A DNA stretch of 64,000 bases from Alkalihalobacterium elongatum (GCF_019024285.1 NZ_WMKZ01000015.1:29516-93515), one strand, 5' to 3'. Shown: positions 46,220 through 55,459, counted from the first letter of the stretch. Translations and numbers: made by a program. The notes: generated by a model not told the origin, from the letters alone.

Positions 46220-47884
46220 ATGGAAAAGTCCTGGTGGAAGGAAAGTGTAGTTTATCAAATCTATCCTCGAAGCTTTATGGATTCCAATGGTGATGGGATC
46301 GGCGACATTCAAGGTATTATTTCAAGACTCGATTATTTACATGAACTTGGAATTGATGTGATTTGGCTCTCGCCTGTATATCGGTCACCAAATGATGATA
46401 ATGGATATGATATTTCTGATTATCAAGAAATAATGGATGAATTCGGGACGATGGAAGAATGGGAACAACTATTAGCAGAAGTACATAATCGAGGAATGAA
46501 ATTAATTATGGACCTTGTAGTTAATCATAGTTCCGATGAGCATCAGTGGTTTGTTGAAGCAAGGTCTTCAAAGGAGAATAGGTATCGCGATTATTATATA
46601 TGGAGACCTGGCAAAGATGGAAAGGAACCGAACAACTGGGGCTCGAATTTCGGTGGTTCGGCTTGGGAGTATGATGAAAGGACCGATGAATACTTTTTAC
46701 ATCTTTTCTCTAAAAAACAGCCTGATTTGAATTGGGAGAACCGCGCGCTTCGCGAAGAGATTTATAAGATGATGACATGGTGGTTAGATAAAGGGATTGA
46801 CGGGTTCCGGATGGATGTTATCAATTTCATTAGTAAAGTTGAGGGTTTACCAAATGATGAGGTGAAGCCTGGAAATAAATATGCATCAGGAAGTAAATAT
46901 TATCGGAATGGGCCTAGAATTCACGAATATTTACAAGAAATGCATCAAGAAGTGCTATCAAAATATGACGTTATGACGGTCGGTGAAATGCCAGGAGTAA
47001 CACCAGAGTTGGCTAAACTATATACGGCAGATGACAGAAATGAACTGAATATGGTGTTTCAATTTGAACATATGGGACTAGATAATGGAACAAATGGCAA
47101 GTGGGATTTAAAAGAACTTCATTTAAATGACTTAAAAACTAACCTATCTAAGTGGCAAACGGAACTAGAGCATAAAGGATGGAACAGCTTGTATTTAAAC
47201 AATCATGACCAGCCACGTTCTGTTTCTCGATTTGGAGATGATAGACAATATCACTATGAGTCAGCAACGATGCTCGCCACTTTATTACATATGATGAAAG
47301 GGACACCATACGTTTATCAAGGAGAAGAGTTTGGAATGACGAACGTCAACTTTCCATCCATTGAAGATTATCGAGACATTGAAACATTAAATTTTTACAG
47401 TGAGGCAAAAGAACAAGGCGAGTCTGAAGAGCAAATCATGGCCAGTTTGTATGCGAAAAGTAGAGATAACGCAAGAACTCCAGTTCAATGGGATGATAGT
47501 CTAAACGCAGGATTTACGTCGGGTATACCGTGGATAGAAGTAAATCCAAATTATATGGAAATCAATGCGAAGAAGGCAATGGAAGATTCCAATTCAATCT
47601 TTCATTACTATAAGAAGCTAATTCAACTAAGAAAACAAAATGAAGTGATTGTTTATGGGACTTATAAGTTGCTTCTTGAAGAACATCCTGCTGTGTTTGC
47701 TTATGAGCGGAAGTTAGACACTCAAACATTATATGTCATTTGTAACTTCTATGGTGAAAGAACAACGGTGGATCTCGAAGAATTGAATGGAGCCCAGCTA
47801 TTACTTAGTAATTATAAAAAAGACGAAACGAATGAATATAAACCATACGAAGCAAGAGTCTATTTAGTTGAAAAACAACAATGA
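46220..47884 (+). CDS. malL: Oligo-1,6-glucosidase/alpha-glucosidase (GH13)
   Basis: 554 aa from ATG 46220 (AAGGGTGG upstream). GH13 signature: WWKESVVYQIYPRSFMDSNGDGIGDIQGI, region I DLVVNHSSDEH, region II GFRMDVINFI (nucleophile Asp), region III TVGEMPG (acid/base Glu), region IV NNHDQPRSVSRFG. The Val after the nucleophile (MDVI) and the overall pattern are those of oligo-1,6-glucosidases of the MalL/IMA group that cut isomaltose-type links. It shares the tre region with treA and TreR, which is not the case in the simple B. subtilis treP-treA-treR order. The stop TGA overlaps the treA ribosome binding region. Confidence 0.87.
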   Translation: MEKSWWKESVVYQIYPRSFMDSNGDGIGDIQGIISRLDYLHELGIDVIWLSPVYRSPNDDNGYDISDYQEIMDEFGTMEEWEQLLAEVHNRGMKLIMDLVVNHSSDEHQWFVEARSSKENRYRDYYIWRPGKDGKEPNNWGSNFGGSAWEYDERTDEYFLHLFSKKQPDLNWENRALREEIYKMMTWWLDKGIDGFRMDVINFISKVEGLPNDEVKPGNKYASGSKYYRNGPRIHEYLQEMHQEVLSKYDVMTVGEMPGVTPELAKLYTADDRNELNMVFQFEHMGLDNGTNGKWDLKELHLNDLKTNLSKWQTELEHKGWNSLYLNNHDQPRSVSRFGDDRQYHYESATMLATLLHMMKGTPYVYQGEEFGMTNVNFPSIEDYRDIETLNFYSEAKEQGESEEQIMASLYAKSRDNARTPVQWDDSLNAGFTSGIPWIEVNPNYMEINAKKAMEDSNSIFHYYKKLIQLRKQNEVIVYGTYKLLLEEHPAVFAYERKLDTQTLYVICNFYGERTTVDLEELNGAQLLLSNYKKDETNEYKPYEARVYLVEKQQ

Positions 47885-47897
47885 GGATGGTGCAGCA

Positions 47898-49580
47898 ATG
47901 AACGAATGGTGGAGAAAATCAACCGTATATCAAATATATCCAAAAAGCTTTAATGATACGACAGGAAATGGTGTAGGTGATATTCAAGGAATTATCGATA
48001 AACTGGACTATTTAAAAAAGCTCGGCATTGATGTCATTTGGCTTACACCGATTTACAAATCCCCACAAATTGATAATGGTTACGATATTAGTGATTACTT
48101 TTCAATTCATGAAGAGTACGGAACAATGGAAGACTTTGATCGGCTATTAACGGAGGCACACAATCGAGAAATTAAAGTCATTATGGATATCGTAGTCAAT
48201 CATACTTCAACCGAACATGAGTGGTTTAAGAAATCACAGCAATCGAAAGATAACCCATATCGAGATTTTTATATTTGGAAAGACCCTGTTGACGGAAAAG
48301 AACCAACGAATTGGATTTCGAAATTTGGTGGTTCGGCTTGGAAATTGGATGAAAAGACAAACCAATATTACTTGCACCTTTTTGATGTAACTCAAGCTGA
48401 TCTTAACTGGGAAAATGAAGAAGTCCGAAAACAAGTTTATGACATGATGCACTTCTGGTTTAAAAAAGGTGTAGATGGTTTCCGTTTAGATGTCATTAAT
48501 TTAATATCAAAGGATCAACGGTTTGCAAATGATGATGGGTCAGTCCCTCCTGGTGATGGACGAAAGTTTTATACAGATGGACCACGAGTCCATGAGTTTA
48601 TGAAAGAAATGAATAAAGAAGTTTTCTCGAACTATGACAGTATGACAGTTGGGGAAATGTCTTCAACGACGATTGATCACTGTATTCAATATACGAATCC
48701 TAATAGTAATGAACTCAGCATGACCTTTAATTTTCATCACTTAAAAGTTGACTATCCGAACGGTGAAAAATGGGCGATAGGTGACATGAACTTCCTTGCA
48801 CTGAAGGATATTCTTTCGAAATGGCAAATTGAAATGCATAAAGGTGGAGGCTGGAATGCTCTGTTCTGGTGTAATCATGATCAACCACGTGTAGTTACTC
48901 GCTATGGAAATGATGAAGAATTCCATAACGAATCGGCTAAAATGCTTGCAACAACGATTCATATGATGCAAGGGACACCGTATATTTATCAAGGTGAAGA
49001 ATTTGGCATGACAGACCCTAAGTTCAATAATATTAATGATTATCGCGATGTTGAGACATTGAATTATTACGAAATAATGAAGCAAAAAGGTATGGCAGAA
49101 GAAGAAATAATGGAAATTATCAAGCGGAAATCACGTGATAATTCAAGGACACCAGTTCAATGGAATAGTGAAAAGAATGCTGGGTTTTCAACAGCAACTC
49201 CTTGGATTAATGTGGCTAGCAATTACACTGAAATTAATGCAGAAAAAGCTTTGCAAGATACAAATTCAGTATTCTATCATTACCAACAGTTAATCCAGTT
49301 GCGCAAAGAGTACGATATTATTACGTATGGTGATTATCAGTTAATCGATCGTGAACATGAAGAGATATTCGGATATGTACGTTCGTATAACGATGAGAAG
49401 CTACTAGTATTAAATAATTTTTCTAGTAAAGAAGTGACTTATGAACTTCCACCATCAATGGATGTCGGCTCGTTTAGTCATGAGGTTCTTATTTCAAATT
49501 ATGCGGATCCTGCACCATTAAGTAATAATTTGAGTATACGTCCTTATGAATCGGTCGTTTATCATCTATCTAAGAAGTGA
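47898..49580 (+). CDS. treA: Trehalose-6-phosphate hydrolase
   Basis: 560 aa from ATG 47898 (GAGGATGG upstream, 14 bases after the malL stop). GH13 phospho-alpha-glucosidase splitting trehalose 6-phosphate into glucose and glucose 6-phosphate. It matches B. subtilis TreA strongly: WWRKSTVYQIYPKSFNDTTGNGVGDIQGI, DIVVNHTSTEH, GFRLDVINLISKDQRF, SMTVGEMSSTT, FNFHHLKVDYPNGEKWA and WCNHDQPRVVTRYG. The nucleophile Asp, acid/base Glu and transition-state Asp are all present. The last metabolic gene of the operon; treR starts 24 bases later. Confidence 0.95.
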   Translation: MNEWWRKSTVYQIYPKSFNDTTGNGVGDIQGIIDKLDYLKKLGIDVIWLTPIYKSPQIDNGYDISDYFSIHEEYGTMEDFDRLLTEAHNREIKVIMDIVVNHTSTEHEWFKKSQQSKDNPYRDFYIWKDPVDGKEPTNWISKFGGSAWKLDEKTNQYYLHLFDVTQADLNWENEEVRKQVYDMMHFWFKKGVDGFRLDVINLISKDQRFANDDGSVPPGDGRKFYTDGPRVHEFMKEMNKEVFSNYDSMTVGEMSSTTIDHCIQYTNPNSNELSMTFNFHHLKVDYPNGEKWAIGDMNFLALKDILSKWQIEMHKGGGWNALFWCNHDQPRVVTRYGNDEEFHNESAKMLATTIHMMQGTPYIYQGEEFGMTDPKFNNINDYRDVETLNYYEIMKQKGMAEEEIMEIIKRKSRDNSRTPVQWNSEKNAGFSTATPWINVASNYTEINAEKALQDTNSVFYHYQQLIQLRKEYDIITYGDYQLIDREHEEIFGYVRSYNDEKLLVLNNFSSKEVTYELPPSMDVGSFSHEVLISNYADPAPLSNNLSIRPYESVVYHLSKK

Positions 49581-49603
49581 TACAATTGTAATTGGTGATA
49601 TTT

Positions 49604-50320
49604 GTGAAAAATAAATACGTAAAAATATATGAAGAACTTTCAACGAGAATAGAGGAAGGAGACTATCCAGTAAATAGTCTTCTTCCATCAGAAAACGACC
49701 TGGTCGAGCTTCATTCAACATCACGGGAAACGATTCGGAAAGCCTTAAAATTGCTTTCTGAAAGAGGATATATTCAAAAGGTACAAGGTAAAGGTTCGAT
49801 TGTGCTAGATGTTCAAAAGTTAAATTTCCCGATTTCTGGACTCGTTAGCTTTAAAGAATTAGCGAAAAAAATGGGAGACCGGGCAAATACGATCGTAGAA
49901 GAGTTTACTGAAATGAAGCCAAACCCTTTTTTAAAAGATCAATTAAAGGCAACTGATGAAGATGAAATTTGGAAAGTCATTCGTATTCGAGAAATCGGAA
50001 AAGAGAAAATTATTTTAGACAAAGATTTTTTATTAAAAAAATACGTACCTAATCTAACAAGGTCGGTTTGTGAAAACTCGATTTATGAATATATTGAAGA
50101 AGACCTTGGATTAACAATTAGTTTCGCAAAAAAAGAAATAACTGTTGAAGAACCGACAGAGGAAGATCGACGTTTACTTGATCTTGAGGGGTTTGTTAAT
50201 GTCGTTGTTGTAAAGAACTTTGTTTACTTAGAGGATGCTAGTTTATTTCAATACACGGAATCTCGCCACAGACCAGATAAATTCAGGTTTGTTGATTTCG
50301 CAAGAAGGAAAATAAATTAA
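49604..50320 (+). CDS. treR: Trehalose operon repressor (GntR/HutC family)
   Basis: 238 aa if GTG 49604 is used, the exact length of B. subtilis TreR, with GGTGAT 5 bases upstream; TTG 49592 and GTG 49595 are in-frame alternatives. N-terminal winged helix (about 1-65): LLPSENDLVELHSTSRETIRKALKLLSERGYIQKVQGKGSIV; C-terminal UTRA ligand domain with FPISGLVSFKELAKKMG, VIRIREI, SIYEYIEEDLGL and FQYTESRHRPDKFRFVDFARR. It senses trehalose 6-phosphate and should bind the two TTGTATATACAA operators in front of treP. Followed by a terminator. Confidence 0.93.
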   Translation: MKNKYVKIYEELSTRIEEGDYPVNSLLPSENDLVELHSTSRETIRKALKLLSERGYIQKVQGKGSIVLDVQKLNFPISGLVSFKELAKKMGDRANTIVEEFTEMKPNPFLKDQLKATDEDEIWKVIRIREIGKEKIILDKDFLLKKYVPNLTRSVCENSIYEYIEEDLGLTISFAKKEITVEEPTEEDRRLLDLEGFVNVVVVKNFVYLEDASLFQYTESRHRPDKFRFVDFARRKIN

Positions 50321-50386
50321 ATGATGTTTTTCGTAAACTTTGTTGGACCACTTCGCTAATTTATTTAATAAGCTACACGCTAAGTT

Positions 50387-50441
50387 GTGAAGAACCAACC
50401 TTTTGTTTGATTAATGGCCCAATTGCAAAAAGCAACAATCT
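50387..50441. repeat. Interspersed repeat 'GTGAAGAACCA ... AAAGCAACAATCT', copy 2
   Basis: Same ends as 42791-42844 (GTGAAGAACCA and GCAAAAAGCAACAATCT); lies between treR and its terminator. Confidence 0.6.
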
Positions 50442-50470
50442 TTGAGAAAGAATCAAATTAAAACAACCCC

Positions 50471-50516
50471 ACCCCTGCTTTAACTATGCCAAACGAGTTG
50501 GAGCAAGGGTTTTTTT
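50471..50516 (+). terminator. Terminator of the trehalose operon
   Basis: ACCCCTGCTTTAACT (50471-50485) / AGTTGGAGCAAGGGT (50496-50510), two small mismatches, then TTTTTT. Confidence 0.8.
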
Positions 50517-50517
50517 A

Positions 50518-51048
50518 GTTCTTGTAATCATTATGTTGAGGGTCTAGAGTTTATGGTTATTAAAATAACAATTTTCAGCTGAATTTGTCCTTGCTGAAAA
50601 CCTAGGTTATTAGATTAATAGTGAAAAAGGCATGGGTAATTTTACATTATATCTATTGGTCAGAATATAAAAATTGTAAGGAAAATCAAGGGTATATTGG
50701 CGAATTTGGCCATATTTTTAGTCAAGGTAGAATTATGACGAATATTGAAGAAAAGGTACGAATTTCACTTACAGATATAGCTTTTGTCGCATATTATAGA
50801 TAGGTGAAGTCAACCAGTACGCACTTTTTATGGATATTTTACTTTTGGTATTGATTTTTTGTTCATTTTTTTGATAACAGTTGTTGTAGTAGCAATAGTA
50901 GCTACAGTCTAAATCATTAACAGCCTATGTATGCATTAACATTAGATATTTGTACATCTATGAGGAAACAAATTAATAACATAGGTCAAAGATATATATT
51001 GTATTTAACCCAGTATTTAAATTAGGAGAAAGTTTGGAGGAGGAACAA
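50518..51048. other. AT-rich spacer without a supported gene
   Basis: About 530 bases. A 60-codon open frame at 50621-50803 has no ribosome binding site and ordinary random composition, so I do not call it. No promoter, repeat or hairpin of note was recognised; strong AT richness near 50840-51020. Confidence 0.5.
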
Positions 51049-51432
51049 TTGAAGACTATTTTGATTTATTTTGTTTTATTTTTATCAATTATTACTCTTG
51101 TAGCTTGTAATCAAGGTTACCACGAAAATGTCACTTTCATAGAGTCTTCAGCGATAGAGAGCTTTCCAATACCAGAAAATGCAGAAGTGACAACAGATCG
51201 AACACCTACCCAGCCGAATATTGAAAAGTATGTATTATATAAATTAAGGAATGGAAGGCATGGGATGCTCCCACCACAGCGCTATTTAGAAGAAATAAAA
51301 GCATGGGGATGGACAGAGCTTGAGGAAGAAAGGTTCGGAGTAAAAAATGTCTTTAAAAAAGATGAGATAAAAGTTTGGTTAGTATATGAGAATGATGTAT
51401 TTTCAATTAGTGAGGTAAGTGAGGGTAAATGA
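51049..51432 (+). CDS. Small lipoprotein of unknown function (127 aa)
   Basis: Starts at TTG 51049 with GGAGGAGG 6 bases upstream; the earlier TTG at 51034 overlaps that site. Signal peptide MKTILIYFVLFLSIITLVAC, lipobox LVAC with Cys20. The mature part (about 107 aa) has FPIPENAEVTTDRTP and a C-terminal EIKAWGWTELEEERFGVKNVF segment with two tryptophans. No family recognised. It would be lipid-anchored outside the cell membrane. Terminator at 51441. Confidence 0.72.
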   Translation: MKTILIYFVLFLSIITLVACNQGYHENVTFIESSAIESFPIPENAEVTTDRTPTQPNIEKYVLYKLRNGRHGMLPPQRYLEEIKAWGWTELEEERFGVKNVFKKDEIKVWLVYENDVFSISEVSEGK

Positions 51433-51440
51433 TTAATCAG

Positions 51441-51470
51441 TGAGTCTGTATGACGTCAGGCTCATTTTTT
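51441..51470 (+). terminator. Terminator of the 127-aa lipoprotein gene
   Basis: TGAGTCTG (51441-51448) / CAGGCTCA (51457-51464, one G-U), then six T. Confidence 0.75.
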
Positions 51471-51485
51471 ATAAGTGTCACAAAG

Positions 51486-51530
51486 AAAGGGCTAGAGGAT
51501 GAATTTGTCTGCAATTCATTCTCTAGCTTT
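51486..51530 (-). terminator. Terminator of the cydAB operon
   Basis: GCTAGAGGATGAATT (51491-51505) / AATTCATTCTCTAGC (51513-51527) with one G-U; on the minus strand followed by CCTTTCTTTG. Confidence 0.7.
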
Positions 51531-51536
51531 ACACGT

Positions 51537-52571
51537 TTATTTCGATTTTTCCGCTTGTAAATAACGTTTGTCCTTCATAAACAATCTCCAGAAAATGTAG
51601 AATGCAGGTACCAAAATGGCTAATCCGATTCCATAGCCAATTAGTAAAGAATAGAACATCGTTTCATTAGTAAACGCGTCATAAATGGTCAAATCAGGAT
51701 ATAAGATATAAGGCATATGAGCCATCCCATAAGCAAAGCTGGCTAATCCAAATTGGGTAATAATCGCAAGCACTGCAACGCGAGGCTGCCCAATATCGAC
51801 CTTTTTCGATGGCCACCATAATGCACTATATCCTACAGCAAAAGCTACTAATGATAGAGCAAATAATTCCCATTCTCTTGCCATATTATCTACCATCCAT
51901 TGAGCCTCTGGAATCAGTGTTAAAGTCGCAGCGACTGCAAAACACAACGTAATCGGACCAAGAATGATTGCATTTCTTCGATAAACATGATAGGTCCCCA
52001 GGGAGTTAGCTTCTCGAGCATAATCACTTAATAACAGCGAGGAGAGAAATAACTCCGTACTTAACCCAAAGCCTAGATGAGCGTATAACGTAGGACTAGT
52101 TAGAAGTTGGTCGTATAAAATATATTGCCTTGTTCCAACAGTTTCTACAAATCCCCCAATAGCGATCGGGAGCATACTGACCATTAAAGCAGGGATTAAA
52201 AGGCCTGTGATTCCAGAAATGACGGTTAACATTTTCGTATACTTTTGTACGGTATAAGAGTAGACCATAAAGGCACTGCGTATGGTTAGCAAAAGTAAAA
52301 CGAAGCTAACAGGAACAATCATAATTGTACCTAGTGAAAAGGCTGCGCCTGGAAAAAAGCCAACGAGAGCAACCACTAATAAGACTAGAAAAACATTCGT
52401 TACTTCCCAAGACGGTGAAAGGTAACGATTTGCGATACTTGAAGCTTTTGTATCTTTTCGACCATAATAAAACATCGCCCAAAATCCCGCTCCAAAATCA
52501 ATCGAACCTCCAATAGAGTATACGAATAAAAATACCCAAATTAATACAATAGCAATATAAACTTCATTCAA
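51537..52571 (-). CDS. ythB: Cytochrome bd-type quinol oxidase subunit II (YthB/CioB type)
   Basis: 344 aa starting at TTG 52571 with AGGGGGAAT upstream. About nine hydrophobic segments; the N-terminus VLIWVFLFVYSIGGSIDFGAGFWAMFYY corresponds to the conserved region around the second helix of subunit II (GxDFGxGxW). NRYLSPSWEVTNVFLVLLVVALVGFFPGAA is typical of the family. It binds no haem itself but forms the heterodimer with subunit I. It starts 14 bases after the subunit I stop. The short pair without CydC/CydD resembles B. subtilis ythAB, a second bd oxidase of the cyanide-insensitive type. Confidence 0.88.
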   Translation of the reverse strand: MNEVYIAIVLIWVFLFVYSIGGSIDFGAGFWAMFYYGRKDTKASSIANRYLSPSWEVTNVFLVLLVVALVGFFPGAAFSLGTIMIVPVSFVLLLLTIRSAFMVYSYTVQKYTKMLTVISGITGLLIPALMVSMLPIAIGGFVETVGTRQYILYDQLLTSPTLYAHLGFGLSTELFLSSLLLSDYAREANSLGTYHVYRRNAIILGPITLCFAVAATLTLIPEAQWMVDNMAREWELFALSLVAFAVGYSALWWPSKKVDIGQPRVAVLAIITQFGLASFAYGMAHMPYILYPDLTIYDAFTNETMFYSLLIGYGIGLAILVPAFYIFWRLFMKDKRYLQAEKSK

Positions 52572-52585
52572 GGAATATTCCCCCT

Positions 52586-53914
52586 TTAAGGAGTCGTTTC
52601 TAGGTCTTTTGAAACAGGATTTCGTTTAAAGTAGAAATTCATGACCAAATAAGTTAATACGAGAAGCATGATATAAAGTGTTATAAACAAGAAGAACAAC
52701 ATACCTAGGTTTCCAGACTGTGTAGCTGCATCAGCGGTAGTCATTACTTGATGAATCGTCCACGGCTGTCTAGCGGTACAACTAAAAATCCAACCAACTT
52801 CAATACCAATCATCGCAAGTGGGCCACCAGCTATGACTGGAACTAAAATCCAAGCAGGAAAGGGCTTATCTTTTTTAAATATTCGGTAAGCTAACGCAAT
52901 AAAGGAAATGCCTATAAGCATTGTGCCGATACCAACCATAACGTTAAAGAGTGTATGAACAAATAAAGGTGGCCATTCTTCTTCTGGGAAGTCATAAAGA
53001 CCTACTACAACCCCATCTGTTGATCCAGTAGCTAACCAACTCAGCATGCCAGGAATTTCAATACCACCAACAACACGCCCTGCTACCGGATCAGGTTCAC
53101 CAAATATCGCAAGCGGAGCATTTGATTGAGTTTCAAATAGTCCTTCAGCCGCTGCTAGTTTTACAGGTAAGTAATTGTGAAGCATTACTGCCACGTCGTG
53201 ACCATTAACTGAAGTATAAACAGACATAATTGCAGCGATAATTAATGATAGGACCATGCCTTTTCGGTGATATATTTGCTCACGATCTGACAGTCCACCG
53301 CGAATGAGCCGATACGCAGCAACAGCAGCAATGGCAAAAGCACCAGCTAGATAAGCAGTGCTTACTACGTGCAAAGCAGTAACATAAATACTTGGGTTAA
53401 AAACAGCCTCCCATGGTCGAACATTCACAACTTGACCACCAACTATATCGAAACCACGGGGAGTATTCATCCATGCGTGAGCATCTGTAATAAGTACCGC
53501 AGAAGCTGTTGCTCCGAATGCAACAAAAAAAACGCTGATTAGACGCATCGCATTTGATAAACGGTCCGCAGCATAGATATAAATAGACAGGAAGACGGCT
53601 TCAATAAAGAAGGCAAATATTTCAACTTGGAAAGGTAAAGCAATCACTTGTCCAACCATCTCCATAAAGCCTGGCCATAACAAGGAGAGCATGACACCAA
53701 CGATTGTTCCAGAAGGAATTGCTACTCCTAATAAAATAGCCACACCCTTTGTCCAACGTTTAGCTAATAACCCATAATCACTATCCTTAGTAATTACACG
53801 GGCAATTTCTGCAATCAAAATCATTAATGTAAGTCCAACGCCAAGTGTTGCGAAAATAATGTGAAAAGCTATAGACGAACCAAAAAGCATCCTTGCTAGT
53901 AATACATTATCCAT
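52586..53914 (-). CDS. ythA: Cytochrome bd-type quinol oxidase subunit I (YthA/CioA type)
   Basis: 442 aa from ATG 53914 (AAAGGGAG upstream; the longer frame lacks a site). Oxidises quinol and reduces O2 to water. Haem-ligand and quinol features: RMLFGSSIAFHIIFATLGVG with the His ligand of haem b595, EIFAFFIEAVFLSIYIYA (Glu/charge path), TALHVVSTAYLAGA with the His ligand of b558, and SCTARQPWTIHQVMTT, equivalent to GRQPW. The segment between NGHDVA and PPLFVHTLFNVMVG is short, so it has the small Q-loop form found in CIO-type enzymes. Operon with subunit II. Confidence 0.9.
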   Translation of the reverse strand: MDNVLLARMLFGSSIAFHIIFATLGVGLTLMILIAEIARVITKDSDYGLLAKRWTKGVAILLGVAIPSGTIVGVMLSLLWPGFMEMVGQVIALPFQVEIFAFFIEAVFLSIYIYAADRLSNAMRLISVFFVAFGATASAVLITDAHAWMNTPRGFDIVGGQVVNVRPWEAVFNPSIYVTALHVVSTAYLAGAFAIAAVAAYRLIRGGLSDREQIYHRKGMVLSLIIAAIMSVYTSVNGHDVAVMLHNYLPVKLAAAEGLFETQSNAPLAIFGEPDPVAGRVVGGIEIPGMLSWLATGSTDGVVVGLYDFPEEEWPPLFVHTLFNVMVGIGTMLIGISFIALAYRIFKKDKPFPAWILVPVIAGGPLAMIGIEVGWIFSCTARQPWTIHQVMTTADAATQSGNLGMLFFLFITLYIMLLVLTYLVMNFYFKRNPVSKDLETTP

Positions 53915-54024
53915 TAACTTTCTCCCTTTCCATATAATTACCATGAATAAAGACTTTTCCAACAGTTATTACTATTTGTTATAAATTTACATAATATGCG
54001 AAAATTATTTGAAAGAAGTTTTAT

Positions 54025-54074
54025 ATATGGGTGCCTGGCACCTTTAGTACAGTAAAGGTGCCAGGCACCCATAT
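54025..54074. repeat. GGTGCCAGGCACC palindromic repeat, copy 2
   Basis: Two perfectly complementary 22-base arms (54025-54046, 54053-54074) with a GTACAG loop, core GGTGCCTGGCACC. It ends 3-4 bases before the AGGAGAG ribosome binding site of the hydrolase gene, so it is in that gene's leader. Confidence 0.85.
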
Positions 54075-54090
54075 TAGGAGAGAAAAAAAG

Positions 54091-55068
54091 ATGAGTAGAA
54101 ATGAGATGCTAAAGGTTATAAGTAGACTACAAAAGCAAACAGAAATAATTGATTTCAAAATGCCTATAAAACAAACAGGTGACATAAAGAAGTATTTAAA
54201 ATTTTACGGACTGCCATCTGAAGAGAAAAAGTATCATTTTGGAAATGTATATGTAGATAGCTATTTAATTAAAGTTCAAATGTTTGAACCTCAAAACAGT
54301 AGAGAAGAAAATGTCGTCTTATTGTTGCATGGATATTTGGACCACGTCGGTATTTTAAGTGATACCATTCATTTTTTAACGAAAGCAGGGTATAAGGTCG
54401 TTACTTTCGATTGGCCAGGACATGGTTTATCTAGTGGAGAGACAGCGGAAATTAACGACTTTGGTGAATACGAGAGGGTATATGAGCTAGTAGTCAATGA
54501 AATTAGTAAGCAATTAAATACTATACCGAATATCGTTGCTCATAGTACAGGTGCTGCTGTTGTTATAAGTGATCTCCTCAAAAGCACTCAAACCGAATAT
54601 AAATCCATTATTTTAATAGCCCCTCTTATTCGCTCCAATCTGTGGACAATTACGAAAGTCGGATACTATTTTATGAAACCATTAGTGAAAAGAGTTAAGC
54701 GAGTTGTTCGACAAAGTAGTGCTGACCAACACTTTATTGATTTCTTAAAAAAAGACCCTTTTCAACCATCGCTGGTTCCTTTAAAGTGGTTGAAGGCATT
54801 AATCGATTGGAATGATCAAGTTCATTCATTAAATGAAAAAGGGCAACGAGTCCTTGTACTTCAAGGTGTTGAGGACGGGACTGTCGACTGGAGGTATAAT
54901 TGTCAGTTTATTGCTAGACTATTTTATAACAGCCAAATTATTTTGTATGATGAGGGTAAACACCATTTACTCAATGAAATAGATGGAATTCGTTTAAACG
55001 TCTATGAAAAGATCGTAAGAGAATTAAATAAACAATTATATGAAAATTATAAAATAAATAATGAATGA
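54091..55068 (+). CDS. Alpha/beta hydrolase, lysophospholipase/monoacylglycerol lipase-like
   Basis: 325 aa from ATG 54091 (AGGAGAG 9 bases upstream). The longer frame would begin inside the palindromic repeat. Hydrolase_4 type: oxyanion region LLLHGYLDHVG, FDWPGHGLSSGE, nucleophile Ser in VAHSTGAAVV (about 164), acid Asp in LQGVEDGTVDW, and His in EGKHHLLNE. Unusual is the nucleophile elbow AHSTGA (S-T-G-A) in place of GxSxG's first Gly. Substrate is unknown; lipid esters are likely. An SCP2 protein follows 51 bases downstream. Confidence 0.8.
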   Translation: MSRNEMLKVISRLQKQTEIIDFKMPIKQTGDIKKYLKFYGLPSEEKKYHFGNVYVDSYLIKVQMFEPQNSREENVVLLLHGYLDHVGILSDTIHFLTKAGYKVVTFDWPGHGLSSGETAEINDFGEYERVYELVVNEISKQLNTIPNIVAHSTGAAVVISDLLKSTQTEYKSIILIAPLIRSNLWTITKVGYYFMKPLVKRVKRVVRQSSADQHFIDFLKKDPFQPSLVPLKWLKALIDWNDQVHSLNEKGQRVLVLQGVEDGTVDWRYNCQFIARLFYNSQIILYDEGKHHLLNEIDGIRLNVYEKIVRELNKQLYENYKINNE

Positions 55069-55119
55069 CCATTCATTCTGTGTTAAACTTTGAATAGTTG
55101 AAACAAAGGAGCGAATAAA

Positions 55120-55449
55120 ATGGGAGTAAAAGAAACTTTAGAATCGTTAAAAGAAAAAATGAACAGTAATCCAGAAGGAATTCAAGGATTAAATACAACT
55201 TATCAGTTTGATTTAACAGGTGATGAGGAAGGTACCTATCAAATAAAATTTGAAAATGGCCAAGTCGAATATGTTTTAGGAGAGAACTATGAGCCAAAGT
55301 GTACTCTTGCGTTATCAGATGCCAATTTTTTAAAGTTAGTTGCAGGTAAATTAAATCCTACTATGGCTTTCATGGGTGGGAAGCTAAAAATTAAGGGTGA
55401 AATGGGATTAGCGTTAAAATTACAAAACGTGTTAAAGACATATCAATAA
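55120..55449 (+). CDS. SCP2 sterol-binding domain protein
   Basis: 109 aa, the size of a single SCP2 domain. GIQGLNTTYQFDLTGDEEGTYQIKFENGQVEYVLGENYEPKCTLALSDANFLKLVAGKLNPTMAFMGGKLKIKGEMGLALKLQ is a textbook SCP2 pattern (given here as a reference to residues 18-104). Such domains bind lipids or acyl-CoA in a hydrophobic tunnel. AAAGGAG precedes ATG 55120. The neighbouring lipase-like hydrolase fits a lipid-related role. Terminator follows. Confidence 0.88.
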   Translation: MGVKETLESLKEKMNSNPEGIQGLNTTYQFDLTGDEEGTYQIKFENGQVEYVLGENYEPKCTLALSDANFLKLVAGKLNPTMAFMGGKLKIKGEMGLALKLQNVLKTYQ

Positions 55450-55459
55450 AAATCCAAAA

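Noticed and set aside
50621..50803. 60-codon open frame on the plus strand
   Set aside because: Starts at GTG without a ribosome binding site, has no family likeness and lies in an AT-rich spacer.
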